Below, one piece after another: positions 17,851-27,711 of a stretch of 64,000 nucleotides of DNA. The notes under the pieces were generated by a model. That model had not been told where the DNA came from, made no database searches, and saw only the letters and a program-made list of their open reading frames with translations. The stretch is taken from NCBI RefSeq assembly GCF_030248535.1, contig NZ_JAHGAJ010000024.1, positions 1 through 64,000 of the forward strand, given 5' to 3'. Positions within the stretch are counted from its first letter, which is position 1, and each line of letters starts with the position of its first letter. This stretch comes from Vibrio sp. D404a (GTDB lineage Bacteria; Pseudomonadota; Gammaproteobacteria; Enterobacterales; Vibrionaceae). The translations under genes and the position numbers were made by a program.

Positions 17851-18477
17851 TTACTTAGTACCGAAGATCTTGTCGCCAGCATCACCTAGACCAGGAACAA
17901 TGTAGCCCTTGTCGTTTAGCTTCTCATCGATTGCCGCAGTGTAAAGCTCAACATCTGGGTGTGCTTTTTCAAGAGCTGCAATACCTTCTGGAGCAGCAAC
18001 AAGAACAAGAATCTTAAAGTGCTTACAACCTTTCTCTTTCATAAGATCGATAGTTGCAATCATTGAACCACCTGTCGCTAGCATTGGGTCAACAACAAGA
18101 GCAATACGCTCTTCGATGTTAGACGCTAGCTTGTTGAAGTATGGTACAGGCTCAAGTGTTTCTTCATCACGGTAGATACCAACAACACTGATACGTGCGC
18201 TTGGGATGTGCTCTAGTACACCATCCATCATACCAAGACCTGCACGCAGGATTGGCACAACCGTTACTTTCTTACCTTTAATTTGGTCAACTTCTACTGG
18301 ACCATTCCAGCCGTTGATCTCTACACGCTCAGTTTCGAAATCTGCTGTCGCTTCATATGTTAGAAGGCTACCCACCTCTGTTGCTAGTTCACGAAAACGC
18401 TTCGTGCTGATTTCGCCTTCACGCATCAGGCCAATCTTGTGCTTAACTAGCGGGTGTTTTACTTCAACAACTTTCAT
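17851..18477 (-). CDS. upp: Uracil phosphoribosyltransferase
   Basis: A 208-residue enzyme, the same length as E. coli Upp, converting uracil and PRPP to UMP in pyrimidine salvage. The PRPP-binding loop [11 protein letters not shown] (about 130-140) and the uracil-binding C-terminal [12 protein letters not shown] (about 190-201) are present. The ATG at 18477 is preceded by GGAGTTGGAA. It is divergent from purM and shares its upstream region, which carries a PurR box; UPRT salvage may therefore be co-regulated with purine synthesis. Confidence 0.97.
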   Translation of the reverse strand: MKVVEVKHPLVKHKIGLMREGEISTKRFRELATEVGSLLTYEATADFETERVEINGWNGPVEVDQIKGKKVTVVPILRAGLGMMDGVLEHIPSARISVVGIYRDEETLEPVPYFNKLASNIEERIALVVDPMLATGGSMIATIDLMKEKGCKHFKILVLVAAPEGIAALEKAHPDVELYTAAIDEKLNDKGYIVPGLGDAGDKIFGTK

Positions 18478-18563
18478 TTCCAACTCCGGCAATATTTAAA
18501 TAAACCCACAGATTATACATCGTTTTCATCACATTTTCAGTATGTTTATTTGGTAAAAAATCC

Positions 18564-18579
18564 ACGCAAACGTTTGCTC
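18564..18579. promoter_or_regulatory. PurR operator between upp and purM
   Basis: ACGCAAACGTTTGCTC matches the PurR consensus (ACGCAAACGTTTNCNT) almost fully. It lies 66 bp before the purM start and about 20 bp before a likely -10 (TAGAAT at 18598). PurR with hypoxanthine or guanine would block the purMN promoter. In E. coli purMN is also a PurR target. Confidence 0.85.
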
Positions 18580-18644
18580 TTCTTTGGTAAGCCCTGTTAG
18601 AATAGCGCCGTTTTCACATCCAACTTAAGACCGAGGACTATCCC

Positions 18645-19685
18645 GTGAGCGGTAATAATTCTTCTCTAAGCTACAAAGACGCTGGTGTTGATATCGATGC
18701 AGGTAACGCACTAGTAGATCGTATTAAAGGTGCTGTAAAACGCACTCGTCGCCCAGAAGTAATGGGTGGCATTGGTGGCTTTGGCGCCCTATGTGAACTA
18801 CCAACTAAATACAAAGAGCCTGTACTGGTTTCAGGTACAGATGGTGTAGGTACTAAACTCCGCCTTGCTTTGGATATGAAAAAACACGACACCATAGGTA
18901 TCGACCTAGTGGCAATGTGTGTGAACGACCTAATCGTTCAAGGTGCAGAACCTCTATTCTTCCTAGACTACTACGCAACAGGCAAGCTAGACGTTGATAC
19001 AGCTGCTGACGTAGTTTCAGGCATTGCTGAAGGTTGTGTTCAATCTGGCTGTGCACTTATCGGTGGTGAAACTGCTGAAATGCCGGGCATGTACGAAGGC
19101 GAAGACTACGACGTAGCGGGTTTCTGTGTTGGCGTTGTAGAAAAAGCGGACATCATCGACGGTACTAAAGTTGCGGCTGGTGATGCACTGATCGCTGTTG
19201 GCTCAAGTGGCCCACACTCAAATGGTTACTCTCTAATTCGTAAAGTACTAGAAGTATCTGGTGCTGATAAGAGCGAAGAGCTAGAAGGTCGCACAATTGG
19301 CGAACACCTACTAGAACCAACTAAGATCTACATCAAATCAGCACTTAAGATGATCGCAGAGCACGACATTCATGCTATCTCGCACATCACGGGTGGTGGT
19401 TTCTGGGAAAACATCCCTCGCGTACTTCCAGAAGGTACTAAAGCCGTTATCGATGGTAACAGCTGGGAATGGCCTGCAATCTTTAACTGGTTGCAAGAGA
19501 AAGGCAACGTAGAAACATTTGAAATGTACCGTACTTTCAACTGTGGTGTTGGCCTAGTCGTTGCGCTACCAAAAGATCAAGCAGATGCTGCTGTTGAACT
19601 ATTGAAAGCGGAAGGCGAGAACGCTTGGGTGATTGGTGAAATCGCACAAGCTGCTGAAGGCGAAGAGCAAGTTGAAATCAACTAA
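18645..19685 (+). CDS. purM: Phosphoribosylformylglycinamidine cyclo-ligase (AIR synthetase)
   Basis: A 346-residue enzyme (E. coli 345). It uses ATP to close FGAM to AIR, the fifth step of purine synthesis. The N-terminal half has [13 protein letters not shown] and [12 protein letters not shown]; the C-terminal half has [15 protein letters not shown]. It starts with GTG at 18645, preceded by GAGGAC. It is the first gene of a purM-purN pair with 130 bp between them, a wider gap than in E. coli. A PurR box lies upstream. Confidence 0.97.
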   Translation: MSGNNSSLSYKDAGVDIDAGNALVDRIKGAVKRTRRPEVMGGIGGFGALCELPTKYKEPVLVSGTDGVGTKLRLALDMKKHDTIGIDLVAMCVNDLIVQGAEPLFFLDYYATGKLDVDTAADVVSGIAEGCVQSGCALIGGETAEMPGMYEGEDYDVAGFCVGVVEKADIIDGTKVAAGDALIAVGSSGPHSNGYSLIRKVLEVSGADKSEELEGRTIGEHLLEPTKIYIKSALKMIAEHDIHAISHITGGGFWENIPRVLPEGTKAVIDGNSWEWPAIFNWLQEKGNVETFEMYRTFNCGVGLVVALPKDQADAAVELLKAEGENAWVIGEIAQAAEGEEQVEIN

Positions 19686-19710
19686 GCTAATTTGCTAACT
19701 CGCACGATTA

Positions 19711-19737
19711 AGAATGAGGACTATAGGTCCTCATTCT
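19711..19737. other. Strong hairpin between purM and purN
   Basis: An 11-bp perfect stem (AGAATGAGGAC and complement) with loop TATAG begins 26 bases after purM. It is not followed by a T run, so it is probably not a full terminator. An mRNA-stability or attenuation role between the two genes is possible. Confidence 0.5.
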
Positions 19738-19815
19738 GCTATTTACGCCCCAGAAAACCTTAAAATATGTAGGTAAATTGTATATTTACTTTCACTCATC
19801 GCGTTTGATACCTCT

Positions 19816-20472
19816 ATGAAAAAGAATGCCCCTCAGAAAAACATCGTTGTTTTAGTCTCCGGCAGCGGAAGCAACCTACAAGCGATCATTGATGCTTGTC
19901 AGAACCAACACATCCATGCCTCTGTTAAAGCGGTTTTCTCAAACAAAGCAGAGGCATTTGGCCTTGAACGTGCACGCGCTGTCGATATTCCAGCACACTC
20001 AATCAATCCGAAAGAGTTCGAATCACGAGAAGCGTTTGATAGTGAACTGATGAATCAGATCGACGCCTACCAACCAGACCTGATTGTGTTAGCGGGCTAC
20101 ATGCGCATTCTGAGCGCTGAATTTGTTCGTCACTACTTAGGTCGAATGGTCAACATCCATCCTTCTCTTCTGCCTAAATATCCAGGGTTACACACCCACC
20201 AGCGAGCAATTGATGCTCAAGATAAAGAGCACGGCACCAGTGTGCATTTCGTGACCGAAGAGCTAGACGGTGGGCCAGTGATTCTTCAAGCTAAAGTACC
20301 CGTGTTTGCCGAAGATGACGCTGATATACTAGCAAGCCGAGTGCTCACACAAGAGCACCAGATCTACCCATTGGTGTGTAAGTGGTTCAGTGAAGACCGA
20401 CTGGCGATGAAAGATGGGCAGGCTTACCTTGACGACAAAGCACTGGGTAAGCACGGTTACGCTGAGGACTAA
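19816..20472 (+). CDS. purN: Phosphoribosylglycinamide formyltransferase
   Basis: A 218-residue GAR transformylase (E. coli 212). It transfers the formyl group of 10-formyl-tetrahydrofolate to GAR, the third step of purine synthesis. Visible are the phosphate loop SGSGSNLQAI (about 15-24), the catalytic N113 and H115 in VNIHPSLLPKYPG, and D151 in EELDGGP. It follows purM and is ended by a strong terminator. Confidence 0.97.
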   Translation: MKKNAPQKNIVVLVSGSGSNLQAIIDACQNQHIHASVKAVFSNKAEAFGLERARAVDIPAHSINPKEFESREAFDSELMNQIDAYQPDLIVLAGYMRILSAEFVRHYLGRMVNIHPSLLPKYPGLHTHQRAIDAQDKEHGTSVHFVTEELDGGPVILQAKVPVFAEDDADILASRVLTQEHQIYPLVCKWFSEDRLAMKDGQAYLDDKALGKHGYAED

Positions 20473-20523
20473 ACGAACACGATTCGGAATTAGAGTTCGA
20501 AATAGACATATTCACCAAACACA

Positions 20524-20558
20524 AAAATGGCCGCTTACTTGAAGCGGCCATTTTATTT
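20524..20558. terminator. Terminator between purN and the glutamine amidotransferase gene
   Basis: A 13-bp stem AAAATGGCCGCTT / AAGCGGCCATTTT with a 5-base loop lies between two convergent genes and can work in both directions. Confidence 0.85.
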
Positions 20559-20597
20559 CATAGTATCTAGCCAAATTAATGCCTTAACTAATAGGTA

Positions 20598-21443
20598 CTA
20601 TACTAGAGGCTTTGTCGGTGCTTGGCTTGCCACTTTCTTTGGCGCATAAGCCACGTCGGCCAAATCTTGGTGGTTTGACTCAATAAGCTCACCAAAATGG
20701 AACAGCGCAAACTCACCCGGCTTCATTCGAGCCCAAGCTTCGTTGTCTGTCAGTGGCTGAGTTGCAACCACACTCACCACATCGTTCGGTGTCGTCTCTT
20801 CCTGAAAGTTAATCTCAACGTCTTCGTCAATCAGGCTTGCTTTACCAAACGGTGCGCGGCGAGTTATCCAATACAGATGGTTGGTGCAGTAGGTCATCAC
20901 ATACTCGCCGTCACTCAGCAGCATGTTAAAAACGCCCTTCTCACGCAGCTTGTCACAACACTCAGCAACGAAACGGAACATACCCGTCATATCTTGAGGC
21001 GGCTCTGGGAATCGCTCTTCTAACTGCTTCAGCAACCAACAGAAAGAGAGTTCGCTGTCCGTTTGCCCAACAGGGCGAAAACGACCGCTATGCAAATCGT
21101 CGTAATCGGTAAGCTGACCATTGTGGGCAAACGTCCAATATTTACCCCATAACTCGCGCGTAAAAGGGTGGGTATTCTCTAAGTTTACACCACCACGATT
21201 TGCTTGTCGGATATGACTTACCACGGCACAACTCTTGATCGGATAGTTTTGAACCAGCTCAGCAATCTTAGACTCACAGCTTGGATTAGGATCCTTAAAG
21301 GTGCGAAAGCCTTTCCCTTCATAAAAGGTAATACCCCAACCGTCTCGGTGCGGGCCCGTTTTACCGCCGCGTTGCATCAAGCCAGTAAAACTAAAACAAA
21401 TATCCGTTGGCACATTGGCGCTCATGCCGAGCAATTCACACAT
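20598..21443 (-). CDS. yafJ: Class II glutamine amidotransferase (YafJ-like)
   Basis: A 281-residue protein starting MCELLGMSANVP. The ATG at 21443 puts Cys at position 2, which becomes the N-terminal nucleophile after Met removal, as in Ntn-type glutaminases; a frame to 21470 would bury it. Conserved GPHRDGWG, SHIRQANRG and TFAHNGQL segments complete the glutaminase site. No synthetase domain follows, so the amide acceptor is unknown. The homologue in E. coli, yafJ, is next to gmhA, as here (71 bp). Confidence 0.9.
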   Translation of the reverse strand: MCELLGMSANVPTDICFSFTGLMQRGGKTGPHRDGWGITFYEGKGFRTFKDPNPSCESKIAELVQNYPIKSCAVVSHIRQANRGGVNLENTHPFTRELWGKYWTFAHNGQLTDYDDLHSGRFRPVGQTDSELSFCWLLKQLEERFPEPPQDMTGMFRFVAECCDKLREKGVFNMLLSDGEYVMTYCTNHLYWITRRAPFGKASLIDEDVEINFQEETTPNDVVSVVATQPLTDNEAWARMKPGEFALFHFGELIESNHQDLADVAYAPKKVASQAPTKPLV

Positions 21444-21513
21444 GGTTAAACCTACTCCCTCTTCAACCAAACATGGAGCTCAATTTACAGAGCCCCAATC
21501 TGTTATTACGTTT

Positions 21514-22089
21514 TTATTCCATCTCTTTTTCAACAAGCTGAATGACGATGTGAATGATCTTAATATGAATTTCTTGGATACGATCGGCATAACCGAAGTG
21601 CGGAACGCGGATTTCAATGTCGGCACAACCTGCCATTTTACCGCCATCTTTACCGGTTAGGGCAATCGTCTTCATGCCTTTTGCTTGTGCAGCTTCAATC
21701 GCCTTCAGAATGTTGCCCGAATTGCCAGACGTTGATAGGCCAAACAATACATCACCCTTACGACCAACCGCTTCTACGTAGCGAGAGAAAACAAAATCGT
21801 AACCGAAATCGTTACTTACACAAGATAGGTGGCTAGGATCAGAAATAGCAATACCAGCATAGCCTGGGCGGTTTTCGCGGTAACGACCCGTTAACTCTTC
21901 CGCGAAGTGCATTGCATCACAGTGTGAACCACCGTTACCACAAGACAGCACTTTACCCTCTTGTTTAAAAGAGTCAGCAATCATCTTAGCAGCTGCTTCA
22001 ATTTGCGCGATGTTATGATCATCACTTAAAAACTTGTTCAGAACCTCAGCAGCTTCGTTTAATTCACTTTTGATTAGGTCTTGGTACAT
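21514..22089 (-). CDS. gmhA: Sedoheptulose-7-phosphate isomerase
   Basis: A 191-residue SIS-domain enzyme (E. coli GmhA 192) that makes D-glycero-D-manno-heptose 7-phosphate, the first step toward the ADP-heptose of the LPS inner core. The phosphate-binding [17 protein letters not shown] stretch carries zinc ligands H61 and E65; SNSGNIL-type contacts ([11 protein letters not shown]) and the C-terminal HIKIIH with the last ligand histidine follow. It is divergent from fadE and upstream of the yafJ-like gene on the same strand. Confidence 0.95.
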   Translation of the reverse strand: MYQDLIKSELNEAAEVLNKFLSDDHNIAQIEAAAKMIADSFKQEGKVLSCGNGGSHCDAMHFAEELTGRYRENRPGYAGIAISDPSHLSCVSNDFGYDFVFSRYVEAVGRKGDVLFGLSTSGNSGNILKAIEAAQAKGMKTIALTGKDGGKMAGCADIEIRVPHFGYADRIQEIHIKIIHIVIQLVEKEME

Positions 22090-22415
22090 AAGGCTTATCT
22101 CTTATATGTTTTTGCGTCACTTGAGCATACGCGAAATGAGAATGGAGGTTGTTTCCCCCTTTTACTTGAGTTTACCCACAAACATTTAAGAGTGTCGACA
22201 GTTAAGCCGAAAGATTGCCACCTTTATTGTTGTTCTGGTTTCAATTCGCACATTTATTCACCACACACCTCTCACAATTAGAACTTTAACTCTACAGAGA
22301 TCACTTTTTGCTCAAATTAGAGTTTTACAAATATTTAATACTTTGTTTACACTTAACTGGTTAGACCTCTTACCTAAACCATAACAATAAGTGATCTCTG
22401 AAAAGGAAATCGATC
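22090..22415. other. gmhA-fadE divergent regulatory region
   Basis: These 326 bp hold the promoters of two divergent genes. A FadR-like box near the fadE side is the only clear site. No small gene or RNA is apparent. Confidence 0.5.
22355..22371. promoter_or_regulatory. FadR-like operator upstream of fadE
   Basis: AACTGGTTAGACCTCTT resembles the FadR operator (AACTGGTCNGACCTGTT), keeping ACTGGT and GACCT. It lies 45 bp before the fadE start. FadR without acyl-CoA represses beta-oxidation genes, and fadE is a known target in E. coli. Confidence 0.7.
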
Positions 22416-24866
22416 ATGAACATATTGCTCTCCCTACTGTGCATGACCTTAGTATTAAGTGTCTGCCTATACCATCGAGTCACCCTTGTGCGTGCACTCG
22501 TTGCCTTAACCGCTGCTATGGTCGCCCTAACGCTTGCTGCCGATGTTGGCATGACTGGCTGGCTAACCTATATACTCGCTGTCGCTATTTTTGCTGTCCC
22601 AGCAATCAGACAAACACTCATTAGCCAAAAAGCACTGACTGTATTTAAAAAAGTGCTACCTGCTATGTCTCAGACAGAAAAAGAGGCGCTAGAAGCCGGT
22701 ACGGTATGGTGGGAAGCTGAGTTGTTCAAAGGCAAGCCTGATTGGAACAAACTGCAAAGTATCGCTGATCCTAAATTATCAGCAGAAGAGCAAGCTTTCT
22801 TAGATGGACCAGTGAATACCGTTTGTGAAATGGTCAGTGATTACCAAGTCACCCATGAACTGGCCGATCTACCACCGGAAGTTTGGCAATATCTGAAAGA
22901 TGAAAAGTTCTTCGCGATGATCATCAAGAAGAAATACGGTGGCCTTGAGTTTTCTGCTTACGCACAGTCATTAGTGCTACAAAAGCTTACCGGGGTATCT
23001 AGCGTACTCTCATCAACCGTTGGTGTTCCAAACTCTTTGGGTCCAGGTGAACTGCTGCAACACTACGGTACTGAAGACCAAAAGAATCACTACTTGCCTC
23101 GCCTAGCTGAAGGTAAAGAGATCCCATGTTTTGCACTAACAAGCCCAGAAGCAGGCTCTGACGCTGGCTCTATTCCAGATTACGGCATCGTATGTAGAGG
23201 CGAATGGCAAGGTGAAGAAGTGCTAGGTATGCGCCTAACATGGAACAAGCGATACATCACTCTAGCACCTGTGGCTACAGTTCTTGGCTTGGCATTCAAA
23301 CTGCGCGACCCTGACGGCTTACTCGGAGACACACAAGATCTAGGCATTACATGTGCACTTATCCCAACCGATCTTCCGGGTGTTGAGATTGGAAACCGTC
23401 ACTTCCCATTGAATGTACCATTCCAAAATGGTCCAACTAAAGCACAAGACTTGTTCGTTCCAATGGACTTCATCATTGGCGGACAGAAAATGGCAGGCCA
23501 AGGCTGGCGTATGCTGGTTGAGTGTCTTTCGGTGGGACGTGGTATCACACTACCGTCAAACTCAACAGGTGGCCTGAAAACGGCAGCTCTCGCAACCGGT
23601 GCTTATGCACGTATCCGTCGCCAATTCAAACAGCCTATCGGTCGTATGGAAGGTGTCGAAGAGCCGTTGGCACGCTTGGCGGGTAACGCTTACGTCATGG
23701 ATGCGGCAAGCAATCTAACCGTTGCTGGTATCGACCTAGGTGAAAAGCCTTCGGTTATCTCAGCTATCGTTAAGTATCACTGTACTCACCGTGGCCAACG
23801 CAGCATCATTGATGCAATGGACATCGTAGGCGGTAAAGGCATCTGCTTAGGCCCATCGAACTTCTTAGCACGTGGTTACCAAGGTTCACCAATTGCGATC
23901 ACCGTAGAAGGTGCCAACATCCTAACTCGCTCTATGATCATTTATGGTCAAGGTGCGATTCGTTGTCATCCTTACGTACTGGAAGAGATGAATGCTGCCT
24001 ACTCTGAAAGCAGTGATGCACTCGATAAGTTCGATAGCGCACTCGCAGGGCATGTTAGCTTCACCATGAGTAACCTAGTACGCAGCCTATGGTTTGGTTT
24101 GACTGATGGTCGTGGTTCAAGCACACCAGCAGATAAAGATACTAAACGTTACTACCAGCAACTGAATCGCTACAGTGCCAACTTAGCACTTCTGTCTGAT
24201 ATCTCGATGGCGGTACTGGGTGGTTCACTGAAACGTAGAGAGCGTTTATCTGCTCGTCTAGGTGACATTTTGAGTCAGCTATACCTTGGCTCAGCGACTC
24301 TAAAACGCTTTGAAAGTGAAGGAAGCAATAAAGAAGATCTGGCGTTGGTTCACTGGGGTATGCAAGATAGTCTTCGTCAAACTGAAGTTGCTATTGATGA
24401 GTTCCTAGCGAATTTCCCTAACCCAGTTGTCGGTCGTCTACTGCGCGTTATCTTGTTGCCATTTGGCCGTATTCGCCGTGCTCCAAGTGACAAGCTAGAT
24501 AGCCAAGTGGCTCAAATCATCCAAACTCCAAGCGCAACTCGCTCTCGCCTTGGTCGCGGACAGTTCCTTGCACCAACTGAACACAACGCGGTCGGTAAGA
24601 TTGAGCGTGCGCTAGAAGTGATTCTAGAGGCTGAGCCTTTATTTGATAAGGTGTGTAAAGAAACGAGTCAACGACGTCCATTCCTACGCTTAGACCTAGT
24701 AGCTGAGATTGGTTTAGACAAAGGTATCTTGACTAACGAAGAGGCGGCTCTACTGAAGAGTGCTGAAGAACATCGTCTGTACACCATTAACGTTGACGAC
24801 TTCGCTCCTCAGGAACTAGCAGCAAAGCCTCAATACCCAGAGACATCGATTGATAACGTCGCGTAG
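22416..24866 (+). CDS. fadE: Acyl-CoA dehydrogenase FadE
   Basis: An 816-residue flavoprotein (E. coli FadE 814) for the first oxidation of fatty acyl-CoA to trans-2-enoyl-CoA. The N-terminal 70 residues hold about two membrane helices that attach it to the inner membrane. The acyl-CoA dehydrogenase core (about 120-520) includes [15 protein letters not shown] and the [20 protein letters not shown] helix; a FadE-specific C-terminal domain follows (about 530-790). The start has AAAAGGAAATCGATC before ATG. A FadR-like box lies upstream, so it is expected to be induced by long-chain fatty acids. Confidence 0.97.
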   Translation: MNILLSLLCMTLVLSVCLYHRVTLVRALVALTAAMVALTLAADVGMTGWLTYILAVAIFAVPAIRQTLISQKALTVFKKVLPAMSQTEKEALEAGTVWWEAELFKGKPDWNKLQSIADPKLSAEEQAFLDGPVNTVCEMVSDYQVTHELADLPPEVWQYLKDEKFFAMIIKKKYGGLEFSAYAQSLVLQKLTGVSSVLSSTVGVPNSLGPGELLQHYGTEDQKNHYLPRLAEGKEIPCFALTSPEAGSDAGSIPDYGIVCRGEWQGEEVLGMRLTWNKRYITLAPVATVLGLAFKLRDPDGLLGDTQDLGITCALIPTDLPGVEIGNRHFPLNVPFQNGPTKAQDLFVPMDFIIGGQKMAGQGWRMLVECLSVGRGITLPSNSTGGLKTAALATGAYARIRRQFKQPIGRMEGVEEPLARLAGNAYVMDAASNLTVAGIDLGEKPSVISAIVKYHCTHRGQRSIIDAMDIVGGKGICLGPSNFLARGYQGSPIAITVEGANILTRSMIIYGQGAIRCHPYVLEEMNAAYSESSDALDKFDSALAGHVSFTMSNLVRSLWFGLTDGRGSSTPADKDTKRYYQQLNRYSANLALLSDISMAVLGGSLKRRERLSARLGDILSQLYLGSATLKRFESEGSNKEDLALVHWGMQDSLRQTEVAIDEFLANFPNPVVGRLLRVILLPFGRIRRAPSDKLDSQVAQIIQTPSATRSRLGRGQFLAPTEHNAVGKIERALEVILEAEPLFDKVCKETSQRRPFLRLDLVAEIGLDKGILTNEEAALLKSAEEHRLYTINVDDFAPQELAAKPQYPETSIDNVA

Positions 24867-24905
24867 GGTTAATGTTGCCTAGTTATAACAGTTGATATTA
24901 GAAGC

Positions 24906-24937
24906 AAAACGGGACTCATTGAGTCCCGTTTTTTTAT
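24906..24937 (+). terminator. Rho-independent terminator after fadE
   Basis: A 12-bp stem AAAACGGGACTC / GAGTCCCGTTTT with a 3-base loop runs into a T run, about 40 bases after the fadE stop. Confidence 0.9.
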
Positions 24938-25112
24938 ACTTAATTTTGGCAAATTGAAGAGCTATCAGAGGAGGTAATAATCAGCGTTGAATCCCCCACC
25001 AGCTCAACTGGTTTGAGCGCTAACAAACAGTAACCACCCAATAGCGGCAATCAAAAGATCACTACGCTATCTTGCAGTAATAACATCAAAGACAGCTTTA
25101 AGCTTGTAACGA

Positions 25113-26363
25113 CTAAGACTTAGGTACCGATAACTGCATCTCTGGCTGTGCTTGCTTCTTGGCTCTAATTTTACGAACGACAAACCAAATCAATAGACCA
25201 AGCAGAATGGCAACAAGGTTACCAACACCGATGATGATCAAACTGCGTTGTCTATCTTCTTCACGTTGCTTAAGTAATTGCTGCTCTGCGGCAATTCGTT
25301 TTTGCTCGGCAAGTGCCTCTTCTTGTAAACGGCGAGACTCAGCGAGATCGATATCTTCAACCACACTATAGGTCTGCTCTTGGATTGGGAACATCAATGG
25401 ACGTTGACTTGAAGCATCGGTCGCAAAAACGCGTCCAGCCCAAGAGTAAATGCCCAGCTCACCAACATAAGGCACTTCCATCGAGACCTTCATACCTTCA
25501 TCTGCAGCTTGCCCTTGTTGATAAGAGACATACTCATCAGGCGCTGTGTGTTCCACATGTGTCGCCAAAGAGCTTGGCGCAATCATTCCCTGTTCGCCAG
25601 ACACTACAATCGTATGAGGTTGCCCCTCTTTACGAGATTGAATAAAGGTGGTCGAAATTGGAGATGGATAAACCAGAACCTGCTGCTCTTGGGCACGTAG
25701 GAAGACCCCATTGCCTGATGTAATTCGAGCGCGATACTTACCCGGCTCGATATCAATCGGTAGTGCCACGGTGAAGATACCATCCCCAGCTACTTCATCG
25801 AGATCTTCGCCGTTATCGGCAAATTCACCCATAATCACAGGAACAGGTCGCGCTTCACGGACTAAGGCGTCTTCATTTTCAATGTATTTGGTAAAGGTGA
25901 TCTTGAGATTGACTCTATCTAGGAAGTCTCGCAGCACTAAAGGCTTGCCGTCTGAGGTGAGACGGGCCGTAAACTTAAGCACTTCGGTTTGATAGAGCTT
26001 ATCAGGGAACTGTTTCGCATCTAAGACTAGATGCGAGAGCAGCTTAATATTGTTCTTTGGTGATACCTTACCCACGGCTTGCCAAGGCCCCGGCATCGGG
26101 TGGTCAATCGAGACGATGTCCATCGAAGACTCTTGGTACCAGCGAACGTTATCTGCGTTACGCCACGAATAGTATTTTTTACCATCCGGGCGAACCAAAA
26201 CCACAGGTTGAGAATTGTCGGCTCGATAAATAACAAACGTAATCTGTTCAATGCTTGGATCCACTCTAAAGCGGTTATCCAACAGTCGCATTGAAGACTC
26301 CGTTGCAGCCTGCACACCGATACTAACAAGTAACAAGCAACTCCAAGCCAATGCCTTAAACAT
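25113..26363 (-). CDS. TIGR03503-type membrane-anchored envelope protein
   Basis: A 416-residue protein with an N-terminal signal peptide (about 1-19, ending VQA) and a single C-terminal membrane helix (about 375-395, IIIGVGNLVAILLGLLIWFVV) followed by a short basic tail. The periplasmic part is mostly beta-rich and resembles immunoglobulin-like sandwiches (GDGIFTVALPI-type strands). A Glu/Gln/Arg/Lys-rich, probably coiled-coil, linker (about 340-370) precedes the membrane helix. It matches the TIGR03503 family, of unknown function. It lies 9 bp from the end of dnaQ on the same strand, so it may be co-transcribed with it. Confidence 0.8.
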   Translation of the reverse strand: MFKALAWSCLLLVSIGVQAATESSMRLLDNRFRVDPSIEQITFVIYRADNSQPVVLVRPDGKKYYSWRNADNVRWYQESSMDIVSIDHPMPGPWQAVGKVSPKNNIKLLSHLVLDAKQFPDKLYQTEVLKFTARLTSDGKPLVLRDFLDRVNLKITFTKYIENEDALVREARPVPVIMGEFADNGEDLDEVAGDGIFTVALPIDIEPGKYRARITSGNGVFLRAQEQQVLVYPSPISTTFIQSRKEGQPHTIVVSGEQGMIAPSSLATHVEHTAPDEYVSYQQGQAADEGMKVSMEVPYVGELGIYSWAGRVFATDASSQRPLMFPIQEQTYSVVEDIDLAESRRLQEEALAEQKRIAAEQQLLKQREEDRQRSLIIIGVGNLVAILLGLLIWFVVRKIRAKKQAQPEMQLSVPKS

Positions 26364-26372
26364 ACTCTCTCC

Positions 26373-27125
26373 CTACTGACGCCAGAGGCAGCTTCCACTC
26401 TCCTCGACGAGATCTAAACGATTTTTATGCGCTTTTAATTCATCGGCCGTTGCACGCAAAACCTTTAGCGATTTTCGACCACTTTCGACACGGCGGATCC
26501 CTTCAGCTGCACCATCTTGCTGACCAGCGTTAAATTGCAACGACGTTTGGCCACCCGTCATCAGTAGGTAGACGTCGGCTAGGATCTCCGCATCGAGCAA
26601 AGCCCCGTGGAGTGTTCGGTGAGAGTTATCTATCCCATAACGTTCACAAAGGATATCAAGGTTGTTCCGCTTGCCCGGGAAGATTTTCTTCGCCATGGCA
26701 AGGGTATCAGTCACTTTACAGTAGTCGTCAGTCTTGCCGATACTTGGGTCAAGCTTCTCAAACTCGTAGTCCATAAAGCCGGTATCGAAGGGAGCGTTGT
26801 GCGCGACCAGTTCTGCATCTTTAATGAACTCAAGGAACTCTTTATGAACGTCTTGATATTCTGGCTTATCGACTAGGAACTCATCGGTAATACCGTGAAC
26901 GCCAATCGCCTCTTCTTGAATAGTGCGATCCGGCTTGATATAGACGTGAAAGTGGCGCCCAGTGAGTTTACGGTTGATGATCTCTACCGCACCGATTTCG
27001 ATAATGCGATGCCCGAGATAATGCGGACCGCTCTCGGTGTTCATACCCGTCGTTTCGGTATCGAGTACAACAATGCGTTTATTTTCAGCGCTTGAACGCT
27101 GTTCAGAATTGTTACTGGTATTCAT
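26373..27125 (-). CDS. dnaQ: DNA polymerase III epsilon subunit (proofreading exonuclease)
   Basis: A 250-residue 3'-5' exonuclease (E. coli 243). Catalytic residues D22 and E24 sit in LDTETTG, followed by VAHNAPFDTGFMDYE and the C-terminal HRTLHGALLDAE block. The clamp-binding QTSLQF motif lies at about residue 195 (E. coli QTSMAF), and the last 40 residues or so bind the alpha subunit, whose gene dnaE is at 35815-39294. It is divergent from rnhA over a 56-bp shared promoter region, the classic dnaQ-rnhA arrangement. Confidence 0.97.
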   Translation of the reverse strand: MNTSNNSEQRSSAENKRIVVLDTETTGMNTESGPHYLGHRIIEIGAVEIINRKLTGRHFHVYIKPDRTIQEEAIGVHGITDEFLVDKPEYQDVHKEFLEFIKDAELVAHNAPFDTGFMDYEFEKLDPSIGKTDDYCKVTDTLAMAKKIFPGKRNNLDILCERYGIDNSHRTLHGALLDAEILADVYLLMTGGQTSLQFNAGQQDGAAEGIRRVESGRKSLKVLRATADELKAHKNRLDLVEESGSCLWRQ

Positions 27126-27181
27126 AAGGATAACTGTGTCAGACTATGCCGATAATGTGCTTGAGGTAATAGTATCAAATC

Positions 27182-27646
27182 ATGGCGAAACAAGTTGAAA
27201 TTTTCACTGATGGTTCGTGTCTGGGTAATCCCGGTCCGGGCGGCTACGGGATCGTACTTCGCTATAAAACAACTGAAAAGACGCTCGCTAAGGGCTATTC
27301 ATTAACCACGAATAACCGCATGGAGATGATGGCAGCTGTAGTTGCGCTACAAACACTCAAAGAGCCTTGTAACGTGATTCTGACTACCGATAGCCAATAC
27401 GTTCGCCAAGGCATTACTCAGTGGATTCACAACTGGAAAAAACGGGGGTGGAAAACCGCCGACAAGAAGCCGGTCAAAAACGCCGACCTTTGGCAGCTAC
27501 TCGATAAAGAGACAGGTCGCCACCAAGTTGATTGGCGCTGGGTTAAGGGCCACGCAGGGCATCGCGAAAACGAAATGTGTGATGAACTGGCACGTACCGC
27601 AGCGGAAAACCCAACGGAAGAGGATACTGGCTACCAACCTAGCTAG
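27182..27646 (+). CDS. rnhA: Ribonuclease HI
   Basis: A 154-residue enzyme (E. coli 155) that cuts the RNA strand of RNA-DNA hybrids. All four catalytic residues are present: D10, E48, D70 and D134. The basic protrusion ([12 protein letters not shown]) that holds substrate is intact. It is divergent from dnaQ and followed by a terminator that overlaps the end of the convergent methyltransferase gene. Confidence 0.98.
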   Translation: MAKQVEIFTDGSCLGNPGPGGYGIVLRYKTTEKTLAKGYSLTTNNRMEMMAAVVALQTLKEPCNVILTTDSQYVRQGITQWIHNWKKRGWKTADKKPVKNADLWQLLDKETGRHQVDWRWVKGHAGHRENEMCDELARTAAENPTEEDTGYQPS

Positions 27647-27683
27647 ATCACGTAGTGTCTATTACTAAAATGCAGAACAAGAG

Positions 27684-27711
27684 AAAGCCGACCGTCAGTC
27701 GGCTTTTTTAT
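27684..27711 (+). terminator. Rho-independent terminator after rnhA
   Basis: A 9-bp stem AAAGCCGAC / GTCGGCTTT with a CGTCA loop runs into a T run. It overlaps the last codons of the convergent methyltransferase gene (stop at 27695), so the hairpin is also protein-coding on the other strand. Confidence 0.8.

Noticed and set aside
18853..19056. Minus-strand frames inside purM
   Set aside because: They are shadows of the conserved purM frame with no independent evidence.
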